A DNA stretch of 64,000 nucleotides from Methylohalomonas lacus (GCF_024808875.1 NZ_JANUCT010000009.1:1-64000), one strand, 5' to 3'. Positions 8,963 to 18,852 are shown, numbered from the stretch's first letter. A program made the numbers and translations. Notes: a model not told the origin generated them from the letters alone.

Positions 8963-11593
8963 TTAAAGACTGCGATTGACCGTGACGCGTTCGAACACCT
9001 CGATCTGGTCGCCTTCCCTGACCTCGTAGTCCTTGACGCCAATACCGCATTCGGTACCCGCCTGAACCTCGTTGACGTCGTCCTTCACACGCCGCAGGGA
9101 CTCGAGCTGACCCTCGAAAACGACCACGTTGTCACGCAGGACGCGGATCGGGTTGCTGCGCTTGACCACGCCCTCGGTGACGATGCAGCCGGCGATATCG
9201 CCAAACTTCTTCGAGCGGAATACCTGCTTGACCTCGGCGTTGCCGATGATCTGTTCGCGTACTTCCGGTGCCAGCATGCCGCTGAGCGCGGTCTTGATGT
9301 CATCGATAACATCGTAGATGACGCTGTAGTAGCGCAGGTCCAGGCCCTCGTCTTCCACCAGCTTGCGCGCGGCGGCGTCGGCACGAACATTGAAACCGAT
9401 GATCATGGCACCGGATGCCAGCGCCAGGTTGACGTCGGATTCGTTGATGCCGCCGACCCCGTTGGACACGACCGAGACCTTGACCTCGTCATTGCTCAGT
9501 TTCTCCAGCGAGTCGGCCAGCGCTTCAGCCGAACCCTGGACGTCAGCCTTGATCAGCACGTTCAGGGTGACAACTTCGCCCTCGCCCATCTGCGCCATCA
9601 TGTCCTCGAGCTTGTTGGCCTGCTGCTTGGCCAGCTTGACCTCGCGGTACTTGCCCTGGCGGAACATGGCGATCTCGCGCGCCTTCTTCTCGTCGCCGAC
9701 TACGACCAGCTCATCGCCGGCACGTGGCGTACCCGACAGGCCGAGCACCTCGACCGGGGTCGATGGGCCGACCGATTCGACGTCCTCGCCGCGCTCGTTC
9801 AGCATGGCGCGCACACGGCCGTATTCGTGGCCACTGACGACCACGTCGCCCTTGTTCAATGTGCCGGACTGGACGAGGATGGTGGCGACCGGGCCGCGGC
9901 CCTTGTCGAGACGCGATTCCACCACCGCGCCGGTAGCCGGCCCTTCGGCAACCGCCTTGAGTTCCAGCAATTCGGCCTGCAGCAGCACCGCATCGATCAG
10001 ATTATCAATGCCCGTCCCCTTCAATGCCGATACCGGCACGAACTGGGTATCGCCACCCCAGTCCTCGGAGATGACTTCGTGCTGGGACAGTTCCTGTTTC
10101 ACGCGGTCGGGATCGGCGTTGTCCTTGTCGATCTTGTTGACGGCAACAATGATCGGCACACCGGAGGCCTTGGCATGCTTGATGGCTTCCTCGGTCTGCG
10201 GCATGACACCGTCGTCGGCGGCCACCACCAGAATGATGATGTCCGTGACCTGGGCGCCACGTGCACGCATAGCGGTAAACGCCTCGTGGCCGGGCGTGTC
10301 GAGGAAGGTTACCGGACCGGTTTCGTGCTGTACCTGGTAGGCGCCGATGTGCTGGGTAATACCCCCGGCCTCGCCGGCCGCCACCTTGGTGCGGCGTATG
10401 TAGTCCAGCAGCGAGGTCTTGCCGTGGTCGACATGGCCCATGATCGTGACCACGGGCGCACGCGACACCTTCTCGCCCTGCTGGGCAACCTGCAGAACTT
10501 CTTCCTCGAGCGCGTTTTCCTTCAGCAGCTTCGCCGTATGGCCCATTTCCTCGACGATGAGCGCCGCCGTTTCCTGATCGATGGTCTGATTGATCGTTGC
10601 CATGGTGCCGAGATTCATCATGATCTTGATGACCTCGGAGGCTTTCACCGACATGCGCTGCGCCAGATCGGCGACCGTGATGCTTTCGGGAATGTTGACC
10701 TCGCGCACGACCGGGGCGGTCGGCTTGGCAAACTGGTGTGACGTCGAACCGCGCTCGCCACCACCACGGGCACGCGGCTGCGGTTTCTTGCGCCGGCGTC
10801 CGGCCTTGTCACTGGCCACATGCAGTTCTTCGCGGCCCTTGCCCTTGCGCCGGTCATCGGAGCGATCGTCACGCCCCTTGTTGCGTTTTTCCTTGGCCTT
10901 CTCGGCCTTTTCCTTGTCCGCCTTCGTCGGCGTTGCCACCTTTCTGTCGGTGGCCGGCTCGCCCGTCTCGGCGGGTTGTTCCGCGGCGGGCTCTTGTTCG
11001 GTCTCGGCCGGCGCTTCGGCGGCGGGCGCCGCTTCCTCGGCAACCGGCTGTTCGCTCGCGCCTTCCAGCTGCGCCTCGAGTTCGGCCGCGGCCTTGTCTT
11101 CGGCGGCGCGTACTTCGGCCTGTTCAGCCGCCTCCGTGGCCGTCTCGGCGACCGGCGCCTGTTCGGCCTCGGCGGCGCTCTGCTCGGCCCGCGTCCGGGC
11201 TTCAGCCTCGGCGCGCTCGGCGGCTTCGCGCTCGGCCTTTTCGCGATTCTCCTCGTCGATGACACTGCGCTTGACGTAAGTACGGCGCTTGCGGAACTCG
11301 ACATTCACCGTCTTCGAACGCGGCGTCTTGCTGCGGCTGCTGCGATCGCCGGCCACCGGCACCTTGATTTCACTGACCGTTTTACGCCGCAGGGTGACCT
11401 TGCTCGGTTCGAGGTCGGCCTGCTGTTTACCGTGCTTCTGGCGCAGATACCCCAGCAACTGGGTCTTCTCGGCATCGGTAATCATGTCGTCCGCCTGCTT
11501 CGACGCGATACCGGCCTCATTCAGCTGTTCAAGCAGACGATCGACCGATATGCCGACCACATCCGCGAACTGGCTGACTTTAACTTCAGGCAT
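8963..11593 (-). CDS. infB: Translation initiation factor IF-2
   Basis: About 876 residues from the ATG at 11593, which has a GGAGG ribosome-binding site eight bases upstream. An upstream in-frame ATG at 11608 is less likely. The N-terminal IF2 domain ([19 protein letters not shown]) is followed by a long charged Ala/Glu/Lys-rich linker, then the GTPase domain with [25 protein letters not shown] and NKID, and C-terminal beta-barrel domains. IF-2 places fMet-tRNA on the 30S subunit. Its start overlaps the nusA stop. An inverted-repeat element begins nine bases beyond its stop codon. Confidence 0.98.
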   Translation of the reverse strand: MPEVKVSQFADVVGISVDRLLEQLNEAGIASKQADDMITDAEKTQLLGYLRQKHGKQQADLEPSKVTLRRKTVSEIKVPVAGDRSSRSKTPRSKTVNVEFRKRRTYVKRSVIDEENREKAEREAAERAEAEARTRAEQSAAEAEQAPVAETATEAAEQAEVRAAEDKAAAELEAQLEGASEQPVAEEAAPAAEAPAETEQEPAAEQPAETGEPATDRKVATPTKADKEKAEKAKEKRNKGRDDRSDDRRKGKGREELHVASDKAGRRRKKPQPRARGGGERGSTSHQFAKPTAPVVREVNIPESITVADLAQRMSVKASEVIKIMMNLGTMATINQTIDQETAALIVEEMGHTAKLLKENALEEEVLQVAQQGEKVSRAPVVTIMGHVDHGKTSLLDYIRRTKVAAGEAGGITQHIGAYQVQHETGPVTFLDTPGHEAFTAMRARGAQVTDIIILVVAADDGVMPQTEEAIKHAKASGVPIIVAVNKIDKDNADPDRVKQELSQHEVISEDWGGDTQFVPVSALKGTGIDNLIDAVLLQAELLELKAVAEGPATGAVVESRLDKGRGPVATILVQSGTLNKGDVVVSGHEYGRVRAMLNERGEDVESVGPSTPVEVLGLSGTPRAGDELVVVGDEKKAREIAMFRQGKYREVKLAKQQANKLEDMMAQMGEGEVVTLNVLIKADVQGSAEALADSLEKLSNDEVKVSVVSNGVGGINESDVNLALASGAMIIGFNVRADAAARKLVEDEGLDLRYYSVIYDVIDDIKTALSGMLAPEVREQIIGNAEVKQVFRSKKFGDIAGCIVTEGVVKRSNPIRVLRDNVVVFEGQLESLRRVKDDVNEVQAGTECGIGVKDYEVREGDQIEVFERVTVNRSL

Positions 11594-13109
11594 CTTTGCC
11601 ACCTCCATCCTCTATCGCTTCACCCTCAAACCACGGCACACGTGCGGTCATAATCAGTTCGCCGGCACGCTTCTCATCCATGCCCTCGATATCCATCAAA
11701 TCATCAACGGCCTGTTCTGCCAGGTCTTCCATGGTGACCACACCACGGCTGGCCAGCGCCCAGGCAAGCTGCTTGTCCATGCCCTCCATGTTCAGCAGAT
11801 CCTCGGCCGGCGGCGTATCGGGCACGCTTTCCTCGGAGACGATGGCGCGCGTCAGCATGATATCGCGGGCACGATTCCGCAGTTCCTCAACCAGATCGTT
11901 GTCGAACTCCTCGATCTCCATCATCTCGCTTTCCGGGACGTAGGCCACTTCCTCGACACTGGAAAAGCCTTCCTGGACCAGAATGTTGGCGACTTCCTCG
12001 TCGACGTCGAGCTGTTCCATGAACATCTGCACCAGCGTCTGCGACTCGGCCTCGTTCTTTTCATCGGCCTGCTCAACCGACATCACGTTCAGCGTCCAGC
12101 CGGTCAACTCGCTCGCCAGCTTGACGTTCTGGCCGCCGCGGCCGATGGCCTGGGACAGATTATCGTCGGCGACGGCGACGTCCATGCTGTGCGAATCCTC
12201 GTCGACCATGATCGAGGCGACCTCGGCCGGTGCCATGGCGTTGATCACGAACTGGGCGGGGTTTTCGTCCCACATGATGATGTCGACGCGCTCGCCGGCC
12301 AGTTCATTCGAGACCGCCTGCACGCGCGAACCGCGCATACCGACGCAGGCGCCGATCGGGTCGATGCGCGGATCCTTGGCATGCACGGCGATCTTGGCGC
12401 GCGAACCGGGATCGCGGGCGCCGCCGAGGATCTCGATCATGCCCTCGTTGATTTCCGGAACCTCGATTTTGAACAGCTCGATCAGCAATTCCGGCGCCGT
12501 GCGGCTGAGAAACAACTGCGGCCCGCGGGCGTCGGTACGGATGTCCTGCAGATAGGCGCGTACACGGTCGCCCGGACGAATCGGTTCACGCGGTATCATC
12601 TGCTCGCGCCCGATGACCGCCTCGGCATTGTCACCCAGGTCGATAATGACCGAACCGCGTTCCATGCGCTTGACGATGCCGGACACCATCTCGCCCTGGC
12701 GATCCTGGAACGCCTCGACCACACGCGCCCGCTCGGCCTCGCGCACCTTCTGCACGATGACCTGCTTGGCGGTCTGGGCGGCGATACGGCCGAACTCGAC
12801 CGATTCCATCGGTTCCTCGACGTAGTCGCCGACCTCGATGTCCGGCTGTTTCTCGCGGGCCGTGCTCAGGCGCACCTGGTGATCCGGAAACTCGAGTTCC
12901 TCATCGGTATCTTCAACCACTTCCCAGCGCCGGAACGTCTCGTAATTGCCTGTGCTGCGGTCGATGGCGACCCGCGCCTCGATATCGCGGCGATGACGTT
13001 TCTTGGTCGCGCTGGCCAGCGCGGCCTCGATGGCCTCGAAGATGATTTCCTTGCTGACGCCCTTTTCGTTGGAGACGGCGTCGACCACCATGAGGATTTC
13101 TTTGTTCAT
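11586..13109 (-). CDS. nusA: Transcription termination/antitermination factor NusA
   Basis: A 507-residue protein of the long gammaproteobacterial form. An N-terminal RNA polymerase-binding domain ([20 protein letters not shown]) is followed by an S1 domain ([18 protein letters not shown]), two KH domains (including [23 protein letters not shown]) and two C-terminal acidic helix-hairpin-helix repeats from about residue 365. It modulates pausing, intrinsic termination and rRNA antitermination. Its 3' end overlaps the infB start by eight bases, suggesting translational coupling. Confidence 0.98.
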   Translation of the reverse strand: MNKEILMVVDAVSNEKGVSKEIIFEAIEAALASATKKRHRRDIEARVAIDRSTGNYETFRRWEVVEDTDEELEFPDHQVRLSTAREKQPDIEVGDYVEEPMESVEFGRIAAQTAKQVIVQKVREAERARVVEAFQDRQGEMVSGIVKRMERGSVIIDLGDNAEAVIGREQMIPREPIRPGDRVRAYLQDIRTDARGPQLFLSRTAPELLIELFKIEVPEINEGMIEILGGARDPGSRAKIAVHAKDPRIDPIGACVGMRGSRVQAVSNELAGERVDIIMWDENPAQFVINAMAPAEVASIMVDEDSHSMDVAVADDNLSQAIGRGGQNVKLASELTGWTLNVMSVEQADEKNEAESQTLVQMFMEQLDVDEEVANILVQEGFSSVEEVAYVPESEMMEIEEFDNDLVEELRNRARDIMLTRAIVSEESVPDTPPAEDLLNMEGMDKQLAWALASRGVVTMEDLAEQAVDDLMDIEGMDEKRAGELIMTARVPWFEGEAIEDGGGKDA

Positions 13110-13150
13110 CTACCTGCTCTCAGTACTCAATAGTTCAGATTGTAAAAACT

Positions 13151-13609
13151 TCAGTCATACACCGGGATCAGGCGCGCATGCTCGACCCGGTCGGCGTCGA
13201 TTTCGTAGCGCTCACCATCGACCTGCATAACGATGTTGTCATCCGTCACCGCCTCAATAATGCCGCGCAGGCGCCGGCGCTCAGCCAGTGGCTGGCGCAG
13301 CTTCACGTTCGCCTCGGCGCCGGTGTGGCGGGCGAACTGCGCCAGCGTGAACAGCGGCCGGTCGAGGCCCGGCGACGATACTTCCAAGGTATAAGCCGCT
13401 TTCAGTGGATCCTCAACATCGAGCACAGCCGAGACCTGGCCGCTGACCTGTTCACAGTCCTCGACCCGGATGCCGGCCTCGTTATCGATGTATATGCGCA
13501 CCAGATCGCTCTTGCCCTTGTTACCCTGCTCGATGCCGAGCAACTCGTAACCCATGGCTTCTATGACCGGCTGCAACAGCCGGACCAGCGTCTGATTCTG
13601 GCGGTACAC
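13151..13609 (-). CDS. rimP: Ribosome maturation factor RimP
   Basis: About 152 residues from a GTG start at 13609 preceded by GGAG. An upstream in-frame ATG at 13705 would put the coding region through the leader hairpins and is rejected. Family signatures include LLQPVIEAMGYELLGIE, RIYIDNEAGIRVEDCEQVS and LEVSSPGLDRPLF. RimP assists 30S subunit maturation. It is the first gene of the unit continuing into nusA (41 bp gap), and its leader holds two strong hairpins after a good sigma-70 promoter. Confidence 0.95.
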   Translation of the reverse strand: MYRQNQTLVRLLQPVIEAMGYELLGIEQGNKGKSDLVRIYIDNEAGIRVEDCEQVSGQVSAVLDVEDPLKAAYTLEVSSPGLDRPLFTLAQFARHTGAEANVKLRQPLAERRRLRGIIEAVTDDNIVMQVDGERYEIDADRVEHARLIPVYD

Positions 13610-13622
13610 GTCGTTCTCCGGA

Positions 13623-13693
13623 CCTGCCGGACGTCCGGCAGGGACAAAATTCCCGGCCCACAAACGAGAAAGTGGGCGCGCGGCCCACTTTCT
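13623..13693 (-). promoter_or_regulatory. Two-hairpin leader of the rimP operon (putative attenuator)
   Basis: Two inverted repeats occupy the leader. The first has an 11-bp stem, AGAAAGTGGGC / GCCCACTTTCT (13667-13677 with 13683-13693). The second is a perfect 20-bp palindrome, CCTGCCGGACGTCCGGCAGG, at 13623-13642, 14 bases before the GTG start and next to the GGAG ribosome-binding site. A structured rimP leader is known in related bacteria. The first hairpin is followed on the minus strand by CTCGTTTGTG, not a clean T run, so attenuation is inferred. Confidence 0.55.
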
Positions 13694-13721
13694 TATTAAA
13701 GGCATTTCTTAAAGGCAGGCA

Positions 13722-13751
13722 AGTATAGCAACGCCGCCTCCTTCATGGCAA
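13722..13751 (-). promoter_or_regulatory. Sigma-70 promoter for the rimP-nusA-infB unit
   Basis: On the minus strand TTGCCA (13746-13751) and TATACT (13722-13727) are separated by 18 bp, a strong match to sigma-70 consensus. Transcription would start about 105 bp before the rimP start and run through the leader hairpins. No tRNA-Met gene, which precedes rimP in E. coli, is seen here. Confidence 0.7.
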
Positions 13752-13813
13752 TGCAGCAAATGCGGCCAATCGCCTGATTCCACGGCGCAAATGGCGCTGA
13801 CCGCCGGGTATGC

Positions 13814-15550
13814 TCAGGCCGGCATGTCCGGCCGGGCGCCGATGTCGTTGCCGTGCTCGTCTATACAGGCCGGAATTGGCGCCCGCTGTTGACGGCCGAG
13901 AACCAGATCGGCCGCCTGGTCGGCGGCATCGACAAAGGGCATGAGGATCAAGTCGGCGCCCTTATCACGCAGCCGCTCGGCATCGCCGGTGTGTTGTGCG
14001 GCAATCGCAATACGGCCGGCAAAACCCTGATGTTTCAGGGCTTCGACCAGCACCCGCCGGGGATCGCCGTGGCTGAGTGGAGCCGAGACCACCGGTATCG
14101 CAGCGATCACCCAACCTACCCCGGCCAGCGGCAGGTGCATGACGAAGTCACTGTCCGCCATGTCGCCATACATGGCCGGGATACCCTGGCGCTTCCATGC
14201 GCGTACGTTGTCCGGGTCGAAGTCGACGCCCAGCACCTTCAGACCGCCCTGGTGCAGGCGTTCATACATGGCACTGCCGTAACGCCCCAGGCCGAACAGG
14301 ATCACGTCATAGTGCTGATCGCTGGAAACAGCCATATCACCCTCTTCGCGGTGTGCCGAACGCCGTTCGAAAACGTTAAGCCAACCCTCAAAGAAACCGT
14401 ATATCTGCTGTGAATACAGAATCATGTAAGTCGACAGCGCGATGGTGATTAAACCGACCAGCGTAACCAGGCCGACCGCCGATTCGTTGACGTGTCCCAG
14501 CGTCAGTCCCATGGCAATGAAGATCAGGGAAAACTCGCTGATCTGGGCTACGGTCAGTCCGGCGAGAAAACCGGTGCGCTTGCGATAGCCCATGTAGCCC
14601 ATGATGATGAGCACGATCAGCGGATTGCCAATCAGCACGAACAGCGAAAATATCAGTGCAGCACCTAACTCATCGCCGATCAGGTACAGATCCAGTTGTG
14701 AACCGAGCGCGATAAAGAAAAACAGCAGCAGGAAATCGCGCAGACTGCCCAACCGGGTCGCGATCGCGTCGCGGTAATGCGTCGAGGCCAGCGACACGCC
14801 GGCGAGCAGGCCGCCCAGTTCCTTGCTGAAACCGAGGCCGTCGGCCATGGCAGCCAGAAAGGCCGCCCAGGCAATGGCAAACGTCACCAGCAGTTCCGGC
14901 GAACGTGCCACCATCTGCATCAGCCGTTCGGCAACATAGCGAATGAACAGGCCGGTACCGATCAGGAATAGCGCACCGAACATCAGGATACGGGCTATGT
15001 CGTAGAACGGGTTCTCGCCGCTGGCGCCCACCCCGACGGCCGACAACACGACCATGGCCAGTACCACGACCAGATCCTGGACGATGAGAAAACCGAGTGC
15101 GATACGGCCATGCAGCGAATCGATCTCGCGTTTATCGGACAGCAGCTTGACAATAATGATCGTACTGGAGAACGTCAGTGCCACGGCAATGTACAGACTG
15201 GTCACAGCGTCGAAACCGAGCGCGATCCCGATCAGGTAGCCGATGGCCGCGGTGAAGAACACCTGTCCCAGACCGGTCACCAGCGACACGGTGCCGATCG
15301 AACGTACCAGGTGCAGATCGAGTTTCAGACCAACCAGAAACAACAGCACGGCGATACCGAGCTTCGACAGCAGCTCGATTTCAGTGCCATCGCCAACCAG
15401 ATCGAATCCCGCCGGTCCGGCCAGTATGCCGACGATGATGAAGCTCAATATCGTCGGCAGGCGCAGCAGCTGGCCGAAAACGCCGATAGCAGAAGCCAGC
15501 AACAGTAACCCGGCTACTTGCGTGAAAATATTGGTTTGCAGTAATTCCAT
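13814..15550 (-). CDS. CPA2 family cation:proton antiporter with RCK/TrkA-N domain
   Basis: A 578-residue inner-membrane protein. About twelve membrane segments (from MELLQTNIFTQVAGLLLLASA) form a KefB/CPA2-type exchanger domain; a central segment reads GLGFSKELGGLLAGVSLAS. From about residue 415 there is a cytoplasmic Rossmann domain (VILFGLGRYGSAMYERL, GxGxxG) ending an acidic beta strand at GVDFD. These proteins exchange potassium or sodium for protons under nucleotide or redox control. It stands alone, so ion and ligand cannot be assigned. Confidence 0.88.
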   Translation of the reverse strand: MELLQTNIFTQVAGLLLLASAIGVFGQLLRLPTILSFIIVGILAGPAGFDLVGDGTEIELLSKLGIAVLLFLVGLKLDLHLVRSIGTVSLVTGLGQVFFTAAIGYLIGIALGFDAVTSLYIAVALTFSSTIIIVKLLSDKREIDSLHGRIALGFLIVQDLVVVLAMVVLSAVGVGASGENPFYDIARILMFGALFLIGTGLFIRYVAERLMQMVARSPELLVTFAIAWAAFLAAMADGLGFSKELGGLLAGVSLASTHYRDAIATRLGSLRDFLLLFFFIALGSQLDLYLIGDELGAALIFSLFVLIGNPLIVLIIMGYMGYRKRTGFLAGLTVAQISEFSLIFIAMGLTLGHVNESAVGLVTLVGLITIALSTYMILYSQQIYGFFEGWLNVFERRSAHREEGDMAVSSDQHYDVILFGLGRYGSAMYERLHQGGLKVLGVDFDPDNVRAWKRQGIPAMYGDMADSDFVMHLPLAGVGWVIAAIPVVSAPLSHGDPRRVLVEALKHQGFAGRIAIAAQHTGDAERLRDKGADLILMPFVDAADQAADLVLGRQQRAPIPACIDEHGNDIGARPDMPA

Positions 15551-15587
15551 TCAGTCTTCAACCCTGTCCATTCCGGGCTGGCACCCG

Positions 15588-15728
15588 TTAATGCACTCGA
15601 TAGTTATTTAAATTTGATTGATTATGGCGCGGCAGATTGGCAGAGTCTCGGCCCCGCTTGTCGAACTTGGTAATTTTGCCATAGTTCTCAAACAGTTGCC
15701 TCTGCGTCATGTCGGGTTCAACAAGCAT
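15588..15728 (-). CDS. Possible small ORF or gene remnant
   Basis: A 46-codon frame starts MLVEPDMTQRQLFENYGKIT and ends ..NLNNYRVH. The frame is open further upstream with CREYPVHQAERRG before the ATG, and just above it another frame reads YDLPADDALIAGNILYT. The composition looks protein-like and the break between frames suggests a decayed gene, but I do not recognise a family. The rest of 15551-15938 shows nothing else I can name. Confidence 0.25.
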   Translation of the reverse strand: MLVEPDMTQRQLFENYGKITKFDKRGRDSANLPRHNQSNLNNYRVH

Positions 15729-15938
15729 GCCGCGGCGCTCGGCCTGGTGTACAGGATATTCCCGGCAATCAGTGCATCATCAGCAGGCAGGTCGTAGTTC
15801 TTCTTTTACGATAGCGCGCCAACTAAAGGACCGGAACGCTTTTGACAGGGCAGCACTCTGAAGCAGTCCGTGACGTTGCATGGTCTGACCGAATCAACGG
15901 GTTGATGTGCTGAATTTGATGATTGAAGCGTACCGGCG

Positions 15939-17297
15939 TTACGCGCGGGCTGATCCGTCGACGGCACCGGCCCACGCCTGGCGATACAAACACCAGGTAT
16001 TGCGACCCTGGCTTTTGGCGTCGTAAAGCGCCTGATCGGCGCGTTTAATCAATGCCGTGCGGACATCCGTCTCGTCCGGTAGCGCGAACATCGATCCGTA
16101 GAAGGCGATACCGATGCTGATCTGTACCTCCACAGAGTGCGTATCAAACCGGAAGGGCTCGGCGAGATTGGCCAGTAGCTTGCCGGCGAGATTCTCTGCT
16201 GCCGCGATCTGATTCACACCGGTCTGCATGAGGACAAACTCGTCACCGCCGATGCGTGCCAGCGTATCAGTTTGCCGGATCACGCCGGACAGCCGCTCTG
16301 CCACCTGATGCAGCAAGCGGTCACCCGCGGCATGCCCCAATGTGTCATTGACCTGCTTGAACTGGTCAAGATCGATCATATGCAGGGCCAGATTGTTACT
16401 GCTGCGATCACACTGGCGGATCGCCTGGTCCAGTCGATCAAATAACAGGTGGCGATTGGGCAGGCCCGTGACCTCGTCGAAATAGGCCATGTAGTTCAGC
16501 CGTTCGCGCGCAGTTTTTTCCGCGCTGATATCCAGACCGATGCCATCCCAGACCACGTCGCCATTGGCAAGCCGGGTCGGTTGCGCCTGGACACGCACCC
16601 AGCTGGTGCGACCATCCGGCAGAACGGCACGGTATTCCGTATAATAGGGTTCGATTCTGGCATGCGCCTCGGCGAAAACGCTTGCCAGAGCGTCGCGATC
16701 ATCGGGGTGTATCAGCTCCCAGAAATCCTCGGGGTTGGCCATCAGGCGGTCCGGGTCGACACCGAACTGCTCGCGCAGTGATTCGCTCAGATAGGTAAAA
16801 TGAAACGTGCCATCGACCGACTGCATGCGCTGGAAGATATAACCTGGCAGTCGACTGGTGACATTGGCCATGATGCGTTCATGTCGCGCCAGACGTGTCC
16901 GTGTTTTGGCCGCCTCGCATTCGCGTTCAATGGCCAGCGGTAATCGTTCGAGGTGATCCTTGGAGACGTAATCGTGGGCACCGTGTTTGATCAACGCGAC
17001 CGCCCGGTCGTCGCTGATCCGGCCGGAAACAATAATGACGGGAATATCGTGGCCGAGGGTAGCGATCCTGTCCAGCACCTGCTCAATATCCAGTTCAGGC
17101 ATCTTTGCGTCGCTGAGGACCACATCCCAGTCCGCTCGCTGCAACGCCTCGATCAGCGACGGCTCGTCAGCAACGCATTCAAGCGCTGCATCACCATCCG
17201 CATAGTCCAGCGCCTGCCGAATCAGTTCAGCATCGTTGGCCGAATCCTCAACCAGCAAAATATTGCGCTTGCACAAAGCACTGGCAGTGTCTTTCAT
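15939..17297 (-). CDS. Response regulator-PAS-GGDEF diguanylate cyclase
   Basis: A 452-residue protein. An N-terminal receiver domain (NILLVEDSANDAELIRQAL, acceptor Asp in VVLSDAKMP) is followed by a PAS/PAC domain around residues 150-265 (LREQFGVDPDRLMANPEDFW) and a C-terminal GGDEF domain with ARIGGDEFVLMQTG. The active-site motif is intact, and an RxxD inhibitory site (RQTD) lies five residues before it, so it should make cyclic di-GMP under product inhibition. No partner kinase gene is adjacent. Confidence 0.92.
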   Translation of the reverse strand: MKDTASALCKRNILLVEDSANDAELIRQALDYADGDAALECVADEPSLIEALQRADWDVVLSDAKMPELDIEQVLDRIATLGHDIPVIIVSGRISDDRAVALIKHGAHDYVSKDHLERLPLAIERECEAAKTRTRLARHERIMANVTSRLPGYIFQRMQSVDGTFHFTYLSESLREQFGVDPDRLMANPEDFWELIHPDDRDALASVFAEAHARIEPYYTEYRAVLPDGRTSWVRVQAQPTRLANGDVVWDGIGLDISAEKTARERLNYMAYFDEVTGLPNRHLLFDRLDQAIRQCDRSSNNLALHMIDLDQFKQVNDTLGHAAGDRLLHQVAERLSGVIRQTDTLARIGGDEFVLMQTGVNQIAAAENLAGKLLANLAEPFRFDTHSVEVQISIGIAFYGSMFALPDETDVRTALIKRADQALYDAKSQGRNTWCLYRQAWAGAVDGSARA

Positions 17298-17433
17298 CGG
17301 AATTTATAGAGGAATCCTGGCACCTGTAATGGAAAGACTATAGCAAGTTCGGTGGCAGCGGAAACCAAAAAATTGTCCGCCAGCAGGTTTAGTGACAGGT
17401 AATCGGTAATTAGTGATTGGCGGGCACCAACCC

Positions 17434-17474
17434 TAAAGATGGTAGCGGGGGCAGGATTTGACCGGTGACCTTCG
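17434..17474 (-). repeat. Partial copy of the tRNA-fMet 3' end
   Basis: The first 28 bases (17434-17461) are identical to 17582-17609: six bases of 3' flank, the CCA end, the 3' acceptor strand and most of the T arm. After a few mismatches and a one-base deletion, GACCTTCG matches again. The 5' half of a tRNA is missing. It is either a decayed tandem tRNA copy or a tRNA 3'-end repeat; spacing from the intact gene is about 148 bp and a terminator lies between. Confidence 0.8.
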
Positions 17475-17547
17475 CCCCTATAACAATCAGAGACCGGGGC
17501 ACACGCAGTGTGCCGGGATCATGACCCGAAGAGCGCAAGCCCGAAAC

Positions 17548-17572
17548 AAAAAAAGACCCGCTTAAAAGCGGG
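17548..17572 (-). terminator. Rho-independent terminator after tRNA-fMet
   Basis: A GC-rich 6-bp stem (CCCGCT / AGCGGG, 17557-17562 with 17567-17572) is followed on the minus strand by a seven-T run. It lies 15 bp beyond the CCA end of the initiator tRNA. Confidence 0.88.
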
Positions 17573-17587
17573 CCTTTTCGGTAAAGA

Positions 17588-17664
17588 TGGTAGCGGGGGC
17601 AGGATTTGAACCTGCGACCTTCGGGTTATGAGCCCGACGAGCTGCCAGACTGCTCCACCCCGCA
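17588..17664 (-). tRNA. Initiator tRNA-fMet (CAU)
   Basis: A 77-nt cloverleaf with encoded CCA and anticodon CAT in the loop CTCATAA. Initiator features are present: the 1:72 pair is absent (T opposite T) and three consecutive G:C pairs (GGG/CCC) close the anticodon stem. The T arm reads GCAGG-TTCAAAT-CCTGC. It has its own promoter and terminator, and a partial 3' copy lies downstream. Confidence 0.97.
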
Positions 17665-17682
17665 ACTGTTCAGAGGCTGCGC

Positions 17683-17711
17683 AGTGTAATCATTGTCGGG
17701 TGTGATTTCAA
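17683..17711 (-). promoter_or_regulatory. Sigma-70 promoter of tRNA-fMet
   Basis: On the minus strand TTGAAA (17706-17711) and TACACT (17683-17688) have 17-bp spacing, about 18 bp upstream of the tRNA 5' end. The intervening GCGCAGCC may act as a GC-rich discriminator typical of stringently controlled genes (inference). Confidence 0.7.
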
Positions 17712-17730
17712 GACATTGCCGTGGCTGACT

Positions 17731-18852
17731 TCAGCGCGCCACCGCTTCGAGTCGCACCGGCTGCCGACGCCGGCCCCAGTCCCCTGCTTTCGCCTCGAAA
17801 CGGCCAGGTAACGGCGTCGCGCAATGGCGGCAGCGACCGTCGTCATCCAGATGCCAGGCACCGAGCTGATACCAGTCGCGCTCGATCAGCAGTTCACCAC
17901 AACCGCTGCACCAGGTACTGCTGCCTTGCGGATCGTGTACGTTGCCGGTGTAGACGTAGTTCAGTCCGACCTGCCGGGCGATATGCCGGGCGCGGGTCAG
18001 TGTGGCTGTCGGCGTGTGCGCCTTGTCCCGCATCTTCCAGTCCGGGTGAAAGGCGGTGAAGTGTAATGGCACATCGTTGCCGAGATGTTCACTGATCCAT
18101 TCACACTGAGCATGAATCTCTGCGTCGCTGTCGTTTTCATCCGGTATCAACAGCGTCGTTATCTCGAACCAGACGTCGGTTTCGTTGTGCAAATACTCCA
18201 GCGTTTCCAGCACCGGCTGCAGCTGGCTGCCGGTGACCTTCCTGTAAAAGCGTTCGCTGAAGGCTTTCAGATCAATATTCGCGGCATCCATGTAGCGATA
18301 AAACTCGGCGCGTGGCTCCGGGCAGACGTAACCGGCGCTGACTGCCACCGCCTGTACGCCAACCTCGTGACAGGCGGCGGCAACGTCGATGGCGTACTCG
18401 TGAAAGATCACCGGATCGTTGTAGGTGAATGCAACGCTGCGGCAGCCGAGTTCCCGTGCCGCCTCGGCCAGCCGTTGCGGCGAGGCACTGTCAGCCAGCG
18501 TATCGATCTCGCGCGACTTGCTGATGTCCCAGTTCTGGCAGAACTTGCAGGCCAGGTTGCAGCCGGCGGTACCGAATGACAGTACCGGTGACCCCGGCAG
18601 AAAATGGTTCAGCGGTTTCTTCTCGATCGGATCGACACAGAAGCCGCTGGAACGGCCGTAGGTCGTCAGCACAATCTCGCCGTTCTCGCAGGCGCGCACG
18701 AAACACAGGCCGCGCTGCCCCTCATGCAGCTTGCAGGCGCGCGGACAGACGTCGCACTGCACCCGGCCGTCCTCGAGCCGATGCCAATAGCGTGTAGCGA
18801 CGCGATCCGAGCCATACTGCTGGCTGTAGTGATTATCGTTTGGTGTTTGCAT
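17731..18852 (-). CDS. amrS: AmmeMemoRadiSam system radical SAM enzyme
   Basis: A 373-residue radical SAM protein. CNLACKFCQNWDISKS around residues 98-113 gives the CxxxCxxC cluster site for the SAM-binding 4Fe-4S centre. An N-terminal CDVCPRACKLHEGQRGLC and a C-terminal CSGC and CRHC pair suggest further metal sites. The family resembles pyruvate formate-lyase activating enzymes and is consistently found with AmmeMemoRadiSam proteins A and B, both of which lie divergently next door. The substrate is unknown. Confidence 0.9.
   Translation of the reverse strand: MQTPNDNHYSQQYGSDRVATRYWHRLEDGRVQCDVCPRACKLHEGQRGLCFVRACENGEIVLTTYGRSSGFCVDPIEKKPLNHFLPGSPVLSFGTAGCNLACKFCQNWDISKSREIDTLADSASPQRLAEAARELGCRSVAFTYNDPVIFHEYAIDVAAACHEVGVQAVAVSAGYVCPEPRAEFYRYMDAANIDLKAFSERFYRKVTGSQLQPVLETLEYLHNETDVWFEITTLLIPDENDSDAEIHAQCEWISEHLGNDVPLHFTAFHPDWKMRDKAHTPTATLTRARHIARQVGLNYVYTGNVHDPQGSSTWCSGCGELLIERDWYQLGAWHLDDDGRCRHCATPLPGRFEAKAGDWGRRRQPVRLEAVAR

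Noticed and set aside
8948-13133. Long plus-strand frames antisense to infB and nusA
   Set aside because: They are third-position-GC shadows of two certain genes and contain no known protein motif.
13610-13705. Upstream ATG start for rimP at 13705
   Set aside because: The extra 32 residues would be encoded by the leader hairpins and have no family similarity; the GTG with GGAG at 13609 fits the normal N terminus.
17434-17664. attL/attR pair of an integrated island at tRNA-fMet
   Set aside because: Only about 150 bp separate the copies and no integrase or cargo is present; a decayed tandem tRNA or rtT-like repeat is more likely.
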